A stretch of DNA of 64,000 nt, from NCBI RefSeq assembly GCF_009711095.1, contig NZ_WMJZ01000004.1, positions 62,001 through 126,000 of the forward strand, in the 5' to 3' direction. The position numbers and the translations under genes are program-made. Under the pieces are notes generated by a model. It was not told the origin of the DNA. It worked only from the letters and a program-made list of their open reading frames with translations, and searched no databases. Source of the stretch: Intestinirhabdus alba. GTDB taxonomy: Bacteria; Pseudomonadota; Gammaproteobacteria; Enterobacterales; Enterobacteriaceae. This document shows positions 48,061-57,867 of this stretch, one piece after another; within the stretch, counting starts at the first letter, position 1; the number at the start of each line of letters is the position of its first letter.

Positions 48061-48173
48061 ACATGATAAAAATTGAATTTCCGTTCACAGTTCGTGCGTT
48101 TTCCAGCGCAAGGCGCTTGCCACAATGCAACAATTAATTAACCATTCATTGTCATTATCACTACAACAACTCA

Positions 48174-48186
48174 TTGGCAGGACCAC
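48174..48186. promoter_or_regulatory. LldR operator O2
   Basis: TTGG-CAGGA-CCAC has the same half-site spacing as O1. The two centres are 126 bp apart, close to the E. coli arrangement in which O1 lies at about -105 and O2 at about +22, so a repression loop is likely. Confidence 0.6.
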
Positions 48187-48258
48187 CTTTACATAACCAG
48201 GCTGTGTCGGGCGCAGGCCTAACGCGCGCTGAAGCGGGTGATCCTCAGGAGACCTGCA

Positions 48259-49905
48259 ATGCATCTCTGGCAACAGCACTACGATCCGGCCGGTAATATC
48301 TGGCTTTCCAGCCTGATCGCCTCGCTTCCGATTCTCTTCTTCTTCTTCGCGCTGATTAAGCTCCGGCTGAAGGGCTATGTTGCCGCCTCATGGACGGTAG
48401 CGATCGCCCTGGCCGTTGCCCTGATGTTCTATAAAATGCCGCTGGATCGCGCCCTCGCCTCGGCGGTGTATGGCTTCTTTTACGGGCTGTGGCCGATCGC
48501 CTGGATTATTATCACCGCGGTATTCGTCTATAAAATCTCGGTGAAAACCGGCCAGTTTGACATCATCCGCTCGTCGATACTTTCCATTACCCCCGACCAG
48601 CGCCTGCAGATGCTGATCGTCGGCTTCTCCTTTGGAGCCTTTCTCGAAGGGGCCGCGGGCTTTGGCGCGCCGGTGGCGATTACCGCCGCGCTGCTGGTGG
48701 GGCTGGGCTTCAACCCGCTGTACGCCGCGGGCCTGTGCCTGATCGTCAACACCGCCCCGGTGGCGTTCGGCGCAATGGGCATTCCGATTCTGGTCGCCGG
48801 GCAGGTCACCGGGCTGGACAGCTTTACTATCGGCCAGATGGTGGGCCGCCAGCTGCCGTTTCTGACCCCTGTCGTGCTGTTCTGGATCATGGCGATTATG
48901 GACGGCTGGCGAGGCATTAAAGAGACCTGGCCCGCCGTGCTGGTGGCCGGCGGTTCATTTGCCGTTACGCAGTACCTCAGCGCTAACTTTATCGGGCCGG
49001 AGCTGCCGGATATTATCTCCTCGCTGGTATCACTGGTCTGCCTGACCCTGTTTCTGAAGCGCTGGCAGCCGACGCGAATCTTCCGCTTTGCCGATAAGGA
49101 TACCAACCAGCCGCTGACGCAGGCGCGCTATACGCCGGGGCAGATAATTCGCGCCTGGTCACCGTTCCTGTTTCTCACCGCCACCGTCACCCTGTGGAGC
49201 GTTCCGCCCTTTAAGGCGCTGTTCGCTCCCGGCGGCGCGCTGTACGACGCGGTGGTTAACATACCGGTGCCGTTTCTCGATGGGCTGGTCGCCCGGATGC
49301 CGCCGGTGGTGAATCAAGCAACGGCCTGGGCGGCGGTGTATAAATTCGACTGGCTCTCCGCCACCGGCACCGCCATCCTGTTTGCCGCGCTGCTCTCCGT
49401 CATCTGGCTGAAAATGCGGCCCGCGGCGGCGCTCAGGACCTTCGGCGACACGCTAAAGGAGCTGGCGCTGCCCATTTACTCTATCGGCATGGTGCTGGCG
49501 TTCGCCTTTATCTCTAACTATTCCGGGCTTTCCTCAACGCTGGCCCTGGCGCTGGCGCACACCGGCAGCGCCTTCACCTTTTTCTCACCGTTCCTCGGCT
49601 GGCTGGGCGTATTCCTGACCGGCTCGGACACCTCGTCAAACGCGCTGTTTGCCGCGCTGCAGGCGACGGCCGCCCAGCAAATCGGCGTCTCCGACGTGCT
49701 GATGGTGGCGACAAACACCACCGGCGGCGTAACCGGCAAGATGATCTCTCCCCAGTCCATCGCCATCGCCAGCGCGGCGGTGGGGCTGGTCGGCAGGGAG
49801 TCGGACCTGTTCCGCTTTACCGTTAAGCACAGCCTGATTTTTACCTGCATGGTGGGAGCACTTGCCACCCTGCAGGCCAGGGTTTTCACCTGGATGATCC
49901 CTTAA
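48259..49905 (+). CDS. lldP: L-lactate permease
   Basis: Proton-coupled L-lactate (also D-lactate and glycolate) transporter of the LctP family, 548 residues from the ATG at 48259, where AGGAG is present and the protein starts [13 protein letters not shown] as in E. coli; the frame is open seven codons further. About 12-14 membrane segments, with the conserved [26 protein letters not shown]. First gene of lldPRD behind two LldR operators. Confidence 0.97.
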   Translation: MHLWQQHYDPAGNIWLSSLIASLPILFFFFALIKLRLKGYVAASWTVAIALAVALMFYKMPLDRALASAVYGFFYGLWPIAWIIITAVFVYKISVKTGQFDIIRSSILSITPDQRLQMLIVGFSFGAFLEGAAGFGAPVAITAALLVGLGFNPLYAAGLCLIVNTAPVAFGAMGIPILVAGQVTGLDSFTIGQMVGRQLPFLTPVVLFWIMAIMDGWRGIKETWPAVLVAGGSFAVTQYLSANFIGPELPDIISSLVSLVCLTLFLKRWQPTRIFRFADKDTNQPLTQARYTPGQIIRAWSPFLFLTATVTLWSVPPFKALFAPGGALYDAVVNIPVPFLDGLVARMPPVVNQATAWAAVYKFDWLSATGTAILFAALLSVIWLKMRPAAALRTFGDTLKELALPIYSIGMVLAFAFISNYSGLSSTLALALAHTGSAFTFFSPFLGWLGVFLTGSDTSSNALFAALQATAAQQIGVSDVLMVATNTTGGVTGKMISPQSIAIASAAVGLVGRESDLFRFTVKHSLIFTCMVGALATLQARVFTWMIP

Positions 49906-50678
49906 TGGCCATGCCCGGACGCCTCTGCGACGAGATTGCCTGCCGCATACGGACGTTGATTAAAGAGCAGCGGCTGGAGGCGGGCATGAGGCTGCCCGCC
50001 GAGCGGCAGCTGGCGATACAGCTTGGCGTTTCGCGCAACTCGCTGCGCGAGGCGCTGGCGAAGCTGGTGAGCGAAGGCCTGCTGTTAAGCCGCCGCGGCG
50101 GCGGTACCTTTGTTCGCTGGCAGCATGAAGCGTGGTCCGAACTGAATATCATCCAGCCCCTGAAGGCGCTGATGGCCGATGACCCGGACTATGGCTTCGA
50201 TATTCTGGAAGCCCGCCACGCCATTGAGGCCAGCACCGCCTGGCACGCCGCGATGCGCGCCTCCCGGGCCGATAAAGAAAAAATTAAGCTCTGCTTCGAC
50301 GCCACGCTGAGCGACGACCCCGATCTCGCCTCGCAGGCCGATGTCCGCCTTCACCTGGCCATCGCCGAAGCCTCGCACAACGTGGTGTTGCTGCAGACCA
50401 TGCGCGGTTTTTTCGATCTGCTACAGTCTTCAGTAAAGCAGAGCCGCCAGCGGATGTACCTCGTTCCGCCGGTATTTTCTAAGCTGACGGAACAGCACCA
50501 GACGGTGATAGAGGCCATTCTGAGCGGTAATGCCGACGGCGCGCGCAGGGCGATGATGGCGCACCTCAGCTTCGTTCACGCCACCATTAAACAATTTGAT
50601 GAAGATCGGGCCCGCCAGGCGCGTATCACCCGTCTGCCCGGCGACCATGACGATTTTCCCCGGGAGAACAACTCATGA
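49905..50678 (+). CDS. lldR: L-lactate-responsive regulator LldR
   Basis: GntR/FadR-family regulator of lldPRD that responds to L-lactate; 257 residues. The N-terminal winged helix carries [31 protein letters not shown], and the C-terminal FCD domain has the metal/effector histidines ([10 protein letters not shown]). Its ATG shares one base with the lldP stop (TAATG), so translation is coupled. Confidence 0.96.
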   Translation: MAMPGRLCDEIACRIRTLIKEQRLEAGMRLPAERQLAIQLGVSRNSLREALAKLVSEGLLLSRRGGGTFVRWQHEAWSELNIIQPLKALMADDPDYGFDILEARHAIEASTAWHAAMRASRADKEKIKLCFDATLSDDPDLASQADVRLHLAIAEASHNVVLLQTMRGFFDLLQSSVKQSRQRMYLVPPVFSKLTEQHQTVIEAILSGNADGARRAMMAHLSFVHATIKQFDEDRARQARITRLPGDHDDFPRENNS

Positions 50679-51865
50679 TTATTTCAGCAGCCAGCGATTA
50701 TCGCGCCGCCGCCCGGCGCATCCTGCCCCCCTTCCTGTTTCACTACATCGACGGCGGGGCATACGCGGAATATACTCTGCGCCGCAACGTGGAGGATCTG
50801 TCAGAAGTGGCGCTGCGCCAGCGCGTTCTGAAAAATATGTCCGATCTGAGCCTGGAAACCACCCTGTTTAAAGAGAAGCTGTCGATGCCGGTGGCCCTCG
50901 CTCCGGTCGGTCTGTGCGGCATGTACGCCCGCCGCGGTGAGGTGCAGGCGGCGGCCGCCGCCGATGCGAAAGGCATCCCGTTTACGCTTTCCACCGTCTC
51001 CGTCTGCCCCATTGAAGAGGTGGCCCCCGCCCTCCGCCGCCCGATGTGGTTCCAGCTGTACGTGCTGCGCGACCGGGGTTTTATGCGCAACGCGCTGGAG
51101 CGGGCGAAGGCGGCGGGCTGTTCGACGCTGGTCTTTACCGTCGATATGCCAACCCCGGGCGCGCGTTATCGCGACGCCCACTCCGGCATGAGCGGCCCAA
51201 ACGCGGCGCTGCGCCGCTACTGGCAGGCGGTAACCCATCCCCAGTGGGCGTGGGACGTTGGCCTGAACGGCCGCCCGCACGATCTGGGCAATATCTCTGC
51301 TTACCTTGGCAAGCCGACCGGGCTGGAGGATTATATCGGCTGGCTGGCGAACAACTTCGATCCCTCCATCGCCTGGAAGGACCTGGAGTGGATCCGCGAA
51401 TTCTGGGACGGCCCAATGGTTATCAAAGGGATACTCGATCCGCAGGACGCCCGGGACGCGGTGCGCTTCGGCGCGGATGGCATCGTGGTTTCCAACCACG
51501 GCGGCCGCCAGCTTGACGGCGTGCTCTCCTCGGCCCGCGCCCTGCCCGCCATTGCCGACGCGGTAAAAGGCGATATCGCTATTCTGGCGGACAGCGGCAT
51601 TCGCAACGGCCTGGACGTGGTACGCATGATCGCCCTGGGCGCGGACACCGTTCTGCTGGGCCGCGCTTATCTCTATGCGCTGGCGACGGCGGGACAGGCC
51701 GGGGTGGCAAACCTGCTGAACCTGATTGAAAAAGAGATGAAGGTGGCGATGACCCTGACCGGCGCGAAGTCCATTAGCGAAATCAGCCGCGACTCGCTGG
51801 TACAGGAGCTGGGCAAAAGCCTGCCCGCCGCGCTGGCACCGCTGTCCCACGGCGACGCGGCGTAA
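50675..51865 (+). CDS. lldD: L-lactate dehydrogenase (quinone)
   Basis: FMN-dependent membrane-associated dehydrogenase that oxidises L-lactate to pyruvate and passes electrons to quinone; 396 residues. FMN and catalytic motifs are intact, including [15 protein letters not shown], the active-site [10 protein letters not shown] and [14 protein letters not shown]. Overlaps lldR by 4 bp (ATGA); ends at a strong terminator. Confidence 0.98.
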   Translation: MIISAASDYRAAARRILPPFLFHYIDGGAYAEYTLRRNVEDLSEVALRQRVLKNMSDLSLETTLFKEKLSMPVALAPVGLCGMYARRGEVQAAAAADAKGIPFTLSTVSVCPIEEVAPALRRPMWFQLYVLRDRGFMRNALERAKAAGCSTLVFTVDMPTPGARYRDAHSGMSGPNAALRRYWQAVTHPQWAWDVGLNGRPHDLGNISAYLGKPTGLEDYIGWLANNFDPSIAWKDLEWIREFWDGPMVIKGILDPQDARDAVRFGADGIVVSNHGGRQLDGVLSSARALPAIADAVKGDIAILADSGIRNGLDVVRMIALGADTVLLGRAYLYALATAGQAGVANLLNLIEKEMKVAMTLTGAKSISEISRDSLVQELGKSLPAALAPLSHGDAA

Positions 51866-51890
51866 TTTACGCCCGCCTCTTCCCCGCCTG

Positions 51891-51924
51891 ATGGCCGATC
51901 TGTCTGACAAATCGGCCATTTTTG
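51891..51924 (+). terminator. lldPRD terminator
   Basis: A perfect 9-bp stem ATGGCCGAT/ATCGGCCAT is followed by TTTTTG. Confidence 0.85.
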
Positions 51925-52041
51925 TTTTAGCCGCGCACAGCTTAAAATTTCCATTAAAATACAAAGAGTTAGTCAATAAAAAATCAAATCCCCCAAAAAA
52001 GCCGGTAAAATCCGTGGGCTTTCTACACACAGCATTATCGC

Positions 52042-52076
52042 TTGACGATAAAAAATTATCGTAATACGATAATTTT
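52042..52076 (+). promoter_or_regulatory. Promoter and palindromic operator of the DUF2975 operon
   Basis: TTGACG (52042-52047) and TACGAT (52065-52070) are 17 bp apart. A perfect 11-bp inverted repeat AAAATTATCGT/ACGATAATTTT (52052-52076, 3-nt spacer) covers the spacer and the -10. A further CGATAA at 52045 pairs with the left arm. A protein bound here would block RNA polymerase; the XRE protein of the same operon is the obvious candidate. Confidence 0.65.
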
Positions 52077-52103
52077 CATCAACCAAAAGGGAATGAAAAG
52101 ACG

Positions 52104-52688
52104 ATGAAAAACGCCCCACTTCAATGGCCGTTCGAAAGCAGCGGCAAACCCCTACCGGCTCGTATTCGTTACCTGTGCATGCTGGTCTGTATATTGTTGG
52201 CCGCCAGCGCTCTGGTTGAGCTATGGATAGAGCTGGAAGGATGGTTTTCCGGCGAGGCTTTACCGAATATTTACGCTGGCTATCGCCAGTTTTATCCGGA
52301 GCTGGACGGCTACTCCGTCAGCGGCTGGAAGGTTTACGCCGCCACCCTGTTCCTTGATCTGCTGGGCTTCATTCCCTACTATGGGGCGTTAATACTGGCA
52401 GCAGTAATATTTTATCGTTTCAAATGCGGAATCTTCTGGGACACAGTCAATATAACGCTCCTGAAGATAAACAGTTTTCTTATTTTATTCGATGCCTGCT
52501 TCCCATCGATTAAGGATACGCTACAGATGCTAAGCTTCACGGCGGCGGGGAAAATAATATTGACGCTGTCGTACGGTATCAGCGCAGAAGGGGTAAGATC
52601 GTTTATTATTGGCCTGGCGATTTATACCTTTTCAGCCATCCTCAACAGTGCAAAAGAGCTGGCAGACGATCATAAATTAATTATATAG
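52104..52688 (+). CDS. DUF2975-family membrane protein
   Basis: 194-residue inner-membrane protein with four hydrophobic segments (about 24-43, 78-105, 120-136, 164-182). The C-terminal FSAILNSAKELADDHKLII matches the ending typical of DUF2975 proteins such as Bacillus YoaS. Function unknown. In many bacteria DUF2975 genes are paired with a small XRE regulator of the YozG type, as here (8-bp gap). Base composition is more AT-rich than the flanking lld and trm genes, so it is probably acquired. Confidence 0.75.
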   Translation: MKNAPLQWPFESSGKPLPARIRYLCMLVCILLAASALVELWIELEGWFSGEALPNIYAGYRQFYPELDGYSVSGWKVYAATLFLDLLGFIPYYGALILAAVIFYRFKCGIFWDTVNITLLKINSFLILFDACFPSIKDTLQMLSFTAAGKIILTLSYGISAEGVRSFIIGLAIYTFSAILNSAKELADDHKLII

Positions 52689-52696
52689 AGCAGCGA

Positions 52697-52909
52697 ATGA
52701 CAATAACCGTTAACCTGTCCGTTCTGATTGCCCGTAAAGGGATAACCTCAAAAGAGTTATCCAGGCTTGTTGGTATTAATGAACAAAATCTGTCTCTTCT
52801 GAAGAATGGTAAAATCAAGGGGATTCGTCTGGAGACGCTCAACCAGCTTTGCAAACATTTAGGGTGTCAGCCTGGCGATATTTTAAGCTATGAAGATGAC
52901 GATCAATAA
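52697..52909 (+). CDS. YozG-like XRE transcriptional regulator
   Basis: 70-residue Cro/CI-type helix-turn-helix protein (ITVNLSVLIARKGITSKELSRLVG, then INEQNLSLLKNGKIKGIRLETL, ending CKHLGCQPGDILSYE). This is the compact YozG subfamily that accompanies DUF2975 membrane proteins. The pairing of a membrane protein and a repressor suggests a sensor-regulator module. It probably binds the palindrome at 52052-52076 (inference). Confidence 0.85.
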   Translation: MTITVNLSVLIARKGITSKELSRLVGINEQNLSLLKNGKIKGIRLETLNQLCKHLGCQPGDILSYEDDDQ

Positions 52910-52922
52910 AAAGGAGATATGA

Positions 52923-53210
52923 ATGAGAGCGCCCTTATCGCTTATTTTTACCGTGTTGCTGGCGGGGTGCGGCAGCGGAAATCTTACCTCGTCAACCAGT
53001 CCGCCGTTTCCGGGCGACGGGGGTCATACCGGGGCCATATCCTCAGGCCCGCAAATTCATGGCGATGAGCGCAGCAGGCTGGAGCGATACCAGGACTGCC
53101 TCGCAGGCAGCAGGAAGCCAGAGCATCCGTCAGAGCGCGCCAGATGTTCCGACAGAGCGATGCGGCCCGATCCGGATTACAGACGAGTTTCCTTCCCGTT
53201 AACCTTTTAA
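52923..53210 (+). CDS. Small putative lipoprotein
   Basis: 95 residues with a lipobox LLAGC (Cys16) after the signal MRAPLSLIFTV. The mature part starts with a Ser/Gly/Pro-rich linker and has a Cys pair in RYQDCLAGSRKPEHPSERARCSDR. AAGGAG lies six bases before the ATG at 52923. No family recognised. Third gene of the accessory operon, 13 bp after the regulator gene. Confidence 0.65.
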   Translation: MRAPLSLIFTVLLAGCGSGNLTSSTSPPFPGDGGHTGAISSGPQIHGDERSRLERYQDCLAGSRKPEHPSERARCSDRAMRPDPDYRRVSFPLTF

Positions 53211-53243
53211 AGGTTACGGCAAAAAAACGAATTAGAGACCACC

Positions 53244-53633
53244 ATGAAAGTTTATTTATTACTTCTTGCGGTCATGCTTTCCGGCTGTACATCAAAGTGG
53301 ATCCCGGCCGCTGGCAAGAGTGACTATACCCTTCAGGAAGCCGAAGAAATATGCTACACCGAGGCCCTGAGAAAGCTACCGATAAAAAATGAAATCGCCA
53401 CCGAGACCACCTATGAGCGGCCGAATTTAATCTGTGACGATGAGGATAATAAAAAAAATAAAAAGAAGGCACATAAAAAATGCTATATCGATTCCTACGG
53501 CTGGCAGTTGCAGGGGCAAAAAACTCGTAGCTATGTTCTGGACGTTAATGAAGAGAGCCGCGAAAACTATTATCGCTGGTGTATGCAGCAGAAAGGCTGG
53601 GAAAAGAAAAATATCTTTCTTTGGCAAAAATAA
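53244..53633 (+). CDS. Putative lipoprotein
   Basis: 129 residues with a clear lipobox AVMLSGC (Cys15). The mature part has four cysteines (37, 64, 80, 113), enough for two disulfides, a Lys/Asp-rich centre (DDEDNKKNKKKAHKKC) and the ending YYRWCMQQKGWEKKN, a C-terminal pattern seen in other small enterobacterial lipoproteins. Function unknown. Last gene of the accessory operon, 33 bp after the previous one. Confidence 0.7.
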   Translation: MKVYLLLLAVMLSGCTSKWIPAAGKSDYTLQEAEEICYTEALRKLPIKNEIATETTYERPNLICDDEDNKKNKKKAHKKCYIDSYGWQLQGQKTRSYVLDVNEESRENYYRWCMQQKGWEKKNIFLWQK

Positions 53634-53866
53634 GCAACTCTCTGTCTCATAATAAAACGCCTATTGAAAAGCCGTTCGCGCCAGCTCCGCGGATCGCTGT
53701 CGCGCGCCTCGCAATAGATCTCTGCCACAGCGAAGCCCCTTAACGGCTTAATTCTTCAGGCTGTGGGTAAAGGCAGGCGGCGGCGTGAGCCGCCCCCCGC
53801 CGGCAACGCTGAACGTCGCATTATCCCGCCGCTTTCTGTTATTCTGCCCCGCACTAAGGGGGCAGT

Positions 53867-54340
53867 ATGCTTAACATTGTTTTATTCGAACCTGAAATTC
53901 CGCCGAATACCGGCAATATTATTCGCCTTTGCGCCAATACCGGCTTTCGCCTGCACATCATTGAGCCGATGGGCTTTGCCTGGGACGATAAACGCCTGCG
54001 GCGCGCGGGGCTGGACTATCACGAATTTGCCGCCGTGCAGCGCCATGAGGACTACGCCGCCTTCCTCGCCGCGGAAAATCCGCCGCGCCTGTTCGCCCTG
54101 ACCACCAAGGGAACCCCCGCCCACAGCGCGGTAAGCTATCAGCAGGGGGATTATCTGATATTTGGCCCGGAAACGCGCGGTCTGCCGCCCGCCATCCTTG
54201 ACGCCCTGCCCGCCGGGCAGAAAATTCGCATCCCGATGATGCCGGACAGCCGCAGCATGAATTTATCTAACGCGGTGTCGGTGGTGGTGTACGAGGCCTG
54301 GCGTCAGCTGGGCTACGCTGGTGCCTTATTACGTGGCTGA
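53867..54340 (+). CDS. trmL: tRNA (cytidine/uridine-2'-O-)-methyltransferase TrmL
   Basis: SPOUT-class enzyme that methylates the 2'-OH of nucleotide 34 in two tRNA-Leu isoacceptors. 157 residues, as in E. coli. The knot motifs are [32 protein letters not shown] and [28 protein letters not shown] ribosome site precedes the ATG. Convergent with cysE. Confidence 0.97.
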   Translation: MLNIVLFEPEIPPNTGNIIRLCANTGFRLHIIEPMGFAWDDKRLRRAGLDYHEFAAVQRHEDYAAFLAAENPPRLFALTTKGTPAHSAVSYQQGDYLIFGPETRGLPPAILDALPAGQKIRIPMMPDSRSMNLSNAVSVVVYEAWRQLGYAGALLRG

Positions 54341-54371
54341 GGTTTGTCGGAGGGCAGCGCCCTGGTGCAGA

Positions 54372-55193
54372 TTAGATCCCGTCGCCGCACTCAAACGTAT
54401 GGCGAATACCGTTGAAATGCTGATCCATATCCATTGACGGCTTCTCGCTGTCGGGCTTGCCGACGATTCGCGCCGGCACGCCCGCGGCGGTCGTATGGGG
54501 CGGAACGGGCTGCAGTACCACCGAACCTGCGCCAATCTTCGCGCCGCGCCCGACCTCAATATTGCCGAGGATCTTTGCGCCTGCGCCAATCATCACCCCT
54601 TCACGAATTTTCGGATGGCGATCGCCGCCGGTTTTGCCGGTGCCGCCAAGGGTGACCGACTGCAGAATCGAGACATCGTTTTCGATCACCGCCGTTTCAC
54701 CGACCACGATGCCGGTAGCGTGATCGAGCATGATCCCGCGGCCAATCTTCGCCGCCGGGTGGATATCCACCTGGAAGCTGACGGAAACCTGGTTCTGCAG
54801 GAAAATAGCCAGCGCGCGGCGGCCCTGGTTCCACAGCCAGTGGCCGATGCGATAGGCCTGCAGGGCGTGGAACCCCTTCAGATAGAGAAGCGGAGTGGAG
54901 TATTTATCCACCGCCGGATCGCGGGTACGCACCGCCTGAATATCGCAGGCGGCCGAGGCGATCATCTCCGGGTCGGCGGCGTAGGCCTCCTCCACCACTT
55001 CCCGAATAGCGATAGCGGGCATGATCGGCGAGGCCAGCTTATTGGCCAGCATGTAGCTCAGCGCACTGCCGAGATTTTCATGCTTAAGCAGCGTTGCGTG
55101 ATAAAAACTGGCCAGCATAGGCTCACACTCTGCCAGCGCGCGAGCTTCGGCTTTAATATTGTTCCAGACGAGATCCAGTTCCTGACACGGCAT
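54372..55193 (-). CDS. cysE: Serine acetyltransferase
   Basis: First committed step of cysteine synthesis: L-serine plus acetyl-CoA to O-acetylserine. 273 residues, full length. The C-terminal half is a left-handed beta helix of hexapeptide repeats; the catalytic HPAAKIGRGIMLDHATGIVVGE and GGTGKTGGDRHPKI loops are intact. The C-terminal Ile (CGDGI) that docks into CysK is present. It lies 69 bp after gpsA. Confidence 0.98.
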   Translation of the reverse strand: MPCQELDLVWNNIKAEARALAECEPMLASFYHATLLKHENLGSALSYMLANKLASPIMPAIAIREVVEEAYAADPEMIASAACDIQAVRTRDPAVDKYSTPLLYLKGFHALQAYRIGHWLWNQGRRALAIFLQNQVSVSFQVDIHPAAKIGRGIMLDHATGIVVGETAVIENDVSILQSVTLGGTGKTGGDRHPKIREGVMIGAGAKILGNIEVGRGAKIGAGSVVLQPVPPHTTAAGVPARIVGKPDSEKPSMDMDQHFNGIRHTFECGDGI

Positions 55194-55262
55194 TGCTGAC
55201 TCCAGACTTATAGCCGGCCCGTTCTTTGCGGACCGGCGCTTTATTCAGATCGCTCCCTGCGA

Positions 55263-56282
55263 TTAACCACGGCTCAGCTCATCCCTGCGAGCGCGTCCCA
55301 ACAGGGTTAATGCTGCCTCGCGCGCATTTTTTCCGCAATACAATACCTGATAAATTTCCTCGGTAATGGGCATTTCAACGCCGTAACGGTGCGCCAGCTC
55401 ACGAACCTCTTTGGTATTGCGGTAACCTTCCACCACCTGGCCTATCTTGTCCTGCGCGCCCTGCACGTCCATCCCCTGGCCGAGCATCATGCCGAAACGG
55501 CGGTTGCGCGACTGGTTATCGGTACAGGTCAGCACCAGATCGCCAAGCCCTGCCATGCCCATAAAGGTGGTCGGATCGGCACCCAGCGCCGCCCCCAGGC
55601 GTGACATTTCGGTCAGTCCGCGGGTAATCAGCGCGGTACGCGCGTTGGCCCCAAAGCCGATGCCGTCGGACATACCCGCGCCAATCGCAATAACGTTCTT
55701 TACCGCACCGCCCAGCTGGACGCCGATAAAGTCGGGGTTGCTGTAGACGCGAAAACTCTTCCCGCAGTGCAGCAGCTGCTGCAGATCGTCGGCAAAGGTT
55801 TCATCGGGAGAGGCCAGCGAGATCGCCGTCGGCAGACCCGCCGCCAGCTCTTTGGCAAAGGTAGGGCCGGAAATAACCGCCAGCGGAATCGCGTCGCCCA
55901 GCGCTTCGCGGGCCACGTCCTGCAGCAGGCGGCCGGTTTCGGCCTCCAGCCCTTTGGTCGCCCACACCAGACGCGCATCGGCGCGCATCAGCGGCCTGAT
56001 TTGACGCAGCACGTCGCCAAACACATGGCTTGGCACCACCACCAGAATATTGCGGCTGGCCGCCAGCGCGCTGGCAAGGTCGCTCTCCAGAGAGAGCGAA
56101 TCGGGAAAAGGGGCATCCGGAAGAAACGCAACGTTGCAGCGGTCGCGCTCAAGGGTTGCAATATGGTGCGGATCGTGGCCCCAGAGGACAACCTGGTGGC
56201 CGTTTCTCGCCAAGGTGATGGCAAGAGCGGTGCCGTACGAGCCGGCACCGATCACAGTCATTGACGCATTACGTGGGGTCAT
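55263..56282 (-). CDS. gpsA: Glycerol-3-phosphate dehydrogenase [NAD(P)+]
   Basis: Makes sn-glycerol 3-phosphate from dihydroxyacetone phosphate for phospholipid synthesis. 339 residues. Nucleotide motif GAGSYG at 12-17; catalytic Lys in [37 protein letters not shown] follows. The start shares one base with the secB stop (TGATG), so the two are translationally coupled. Confidence 0.98.
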   Translation of the reverse strand: MTPRNASMTVIGAGSYGTALAITLARNGHQVVLWGHDPHHIATLERDRCNVAFLPDAPFPDSLSLESDLASALAASRNILVVVPSHVFGDVLRQIRPLMRADARLVWATKGLEAETGRLLQDVAREALGDAIPLAVISGPTFAKELAAGLPTAISLASPDETFADDLQQLLHCGKSFRVYSNPDFIGVQLGGAVKNVIAIGAGMSDGIGFGANARTALITRGLTEMSRLGAALGADPTTFMGMAGLGDLVLTCTDNQSRNRRFGMMLGQGMDVQGAQDKIGQVVEGYRNTKEVRELAHRYGVEMPITEEIYQVLYCGKNAREAALTLLGRARRDELSRG

Positions 56283-56749
56283 CAGGCATCCTGATGTTCT
56301 TCAGTACCTTCGCCAGCCTGCTGCTGTAAGTAGTTCATAAACAGCGCATCAAAATTAACCGGTGCCAGGTTCAGCTGTGGGAACGTGCCGCGTGAAACCA
56401 GGCTGGTGATGCACTCGCGGGCATACGGGAACAGAATGTTCGGGCAGTATGCGCCGAGGCAGTGCGCCATCTGGGTTCCTTCAATACCGCTGATAGAGAA
56501 AATACCGCCCTGCTGAACTTCGCACAGGAACGCCGTCTCTTCATCCAGCGAAGCCGTTACGGTTACGCGCAGCACCACTTCGAATACGCCGTCCGCCAGC
56601 TGGGTGGACGCCGTATCCAGATCAAGTTTAACCTCTGGCTGCCAGTCTTTCTGAAAAACGTGCGGCGCGTTCGGCGCTTCGAAAGAGACATCCTTGGTAT
56701 AAATACGCTGGATCTGGAAAGCCATTTCGGTGTTGTTTTGTTCTGACAT
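56282..56749 (-). CDS. secB: Protein-export chaperone SecB
   Basis: Tetrameric cytoplasmic chaperone that keeps exported precursors unfolded and hands them to SecA. 155 residues, with the conserved [23 protein letters not shown], an acidic SecA-contact surface, and GGIFSISGI. Part of yibN-grxC-secB-gpsA. Confidence 0.98.
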   Translation of the reverse strand: MSEQNNTEMAFQIQRIYTKDVSFEAPNAPHVFQKDWQPEVKLDLDTASTQLADGVFEVVLRVTVTASLDEETAFLCEVQQGGIFSISGIEGTQMAHCLGAYCPNILFPYARECITSLVSRGTFPQLNLAPVNFDALFMNYLQQQAGEGTEEHQDA

Positions 56750-56801
56750 GTATAAAACCCTTTAGTGTTGTCCTTAAGTAAAACGTAATGCCGGCGCGAC
56801 G

Positions 56802-57053
56802 TCAGTTCAGCAGAGGATCCAACTCACCACGCGCGTCCAATGCATGCAGATCGTCACAGCCGCCAATATGCTGCGCATCAATAAAAATTTGCGGAACCGT
56901 GGTACGGCCGCTGCGCCTGATCATCTCTTCGCGTTTTGCGGCGTCGCCGTCGATGGGCAGCTCCTGAAAGCTGACGCCCTTGCTGTTTAACAGCGCCTTC
57001 GCGCGATGGCAAAACGGACAGGTCGCTTTGGTGTAGATCTCGATGTTGGCCAT
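56802..57053 (-). CDS. grxC: Glutaredoxin 3
   Basis: Small dithiol glutaredoxin using glutathione to reduce disulfides; 83 residues. Active site CPFC at residues 12-15, cis-Pro TVPQIF and GGCDDL are in place. Between yibN and secB, as in E. coli. Confidence 0.97.
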   Translation of the reverse strand: MANIEIYTKATCPFCHRAKALLNSKGVSFQELPIDGDAAKREEMIRRSGRTTVPQIFIDAQHIGGCDDLHALDARGELDPLLN

Positions 57054-57188
57054 GACTTTGCTCCCCTATTCTTTACCCGATGAATTTCATGCTGCGAACG
57101 AGCAGCATATTGGCCCCTTCCCGGAGACTTAGCCACCGGGAGGGTTCGCCGTAGCCTGCGCCTCTGAGCGTGAAAAACGGCGGGTAAA

Positions 57189-57620
57189 TTATTTACCGCG
57201 CACCAGCGGCAGATTCTCTCCGCTCCAGCCGGCTATGCCATCTTTCAGCACAAAAACCCTTTCATATCCCGCTTTAAACAGCGCGCTCGCCGACTCCTGG
57301 CACTGCATGCCGGAGCCGTCGACGACGATAATCGGCTTGTTTTTATGCTTATCGAGTTCACCCAGGTTATTGGCTTTAACATCGGCCGGCAGCAGGTTAG
57401 TGGCACCGGCAATATGACCCCTGCGGAAGTCGTCACGCTGGCGTAAATCCACGACCACGGCGTCTTCTTTGTTGATAAGGCGCGTCGCTTCGCCGCGCGT
57501 GATAACCCTAACCTTCGAGGTCAGGCCCTTAAACGTGGTAAACAATACCGCCGCCAGTAGCGCAATCCAGGCAATACACAGTATCGGATGGCGGCCAACA
57601 AATTGCATTATTTCTTGCAT
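57189..57620 (-). CDS. yibN: Rhodanese-domain membrane protein YibN
   Basis: 143 residues from the ATG at 57620 ([14 protein letters not shown], matching E. coli). One N-terminal membrane anchor (about 12-31) precedes a cytoplasmic rhodanese domain ([24 protein letters not shown]) with the active-site loop GSGMQCQES. The sulfur substrate is unknown. First gene of the yibN-grxC-secB-gpsA cluster; divergent from gpmI. Confidence 0.94.
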   Translation of the reverse strand: MQEIMQFVGRHPILCIAWIALLAAVLFTTFKGLTSKVRVITRGEATRLINKEDAVVVDLRQRDDFRRGHIAGATNLLPADVKANNLGELDKHKNKPIIVVDGSGMQCQESASALFKAGYERVFVLKDGIAGWSGENLPLVRGK

Positions 57621-57867
57621 GGGGGGTAACAACTCCCGACTGAGTAATTAAAAAACCAGGGAAGGAGTATACCTGCGCGATGGCGCAAATACAGCCAGCG
57701 CGTGCATCGGATTGCATTTTTGCGGGGCGCGGCGAAAAAAAAGCGCAAAGTAAGCGCCGCCTCCGGGCTGGCCCATCCCTTTTATTTGATCTTCTGCGGC
57801 TGTTTTATCGATTCAGCTGTAGTAAAATTACGCAATTATTTTGACTCTTGAGTGTGAGGTTGTCGCA

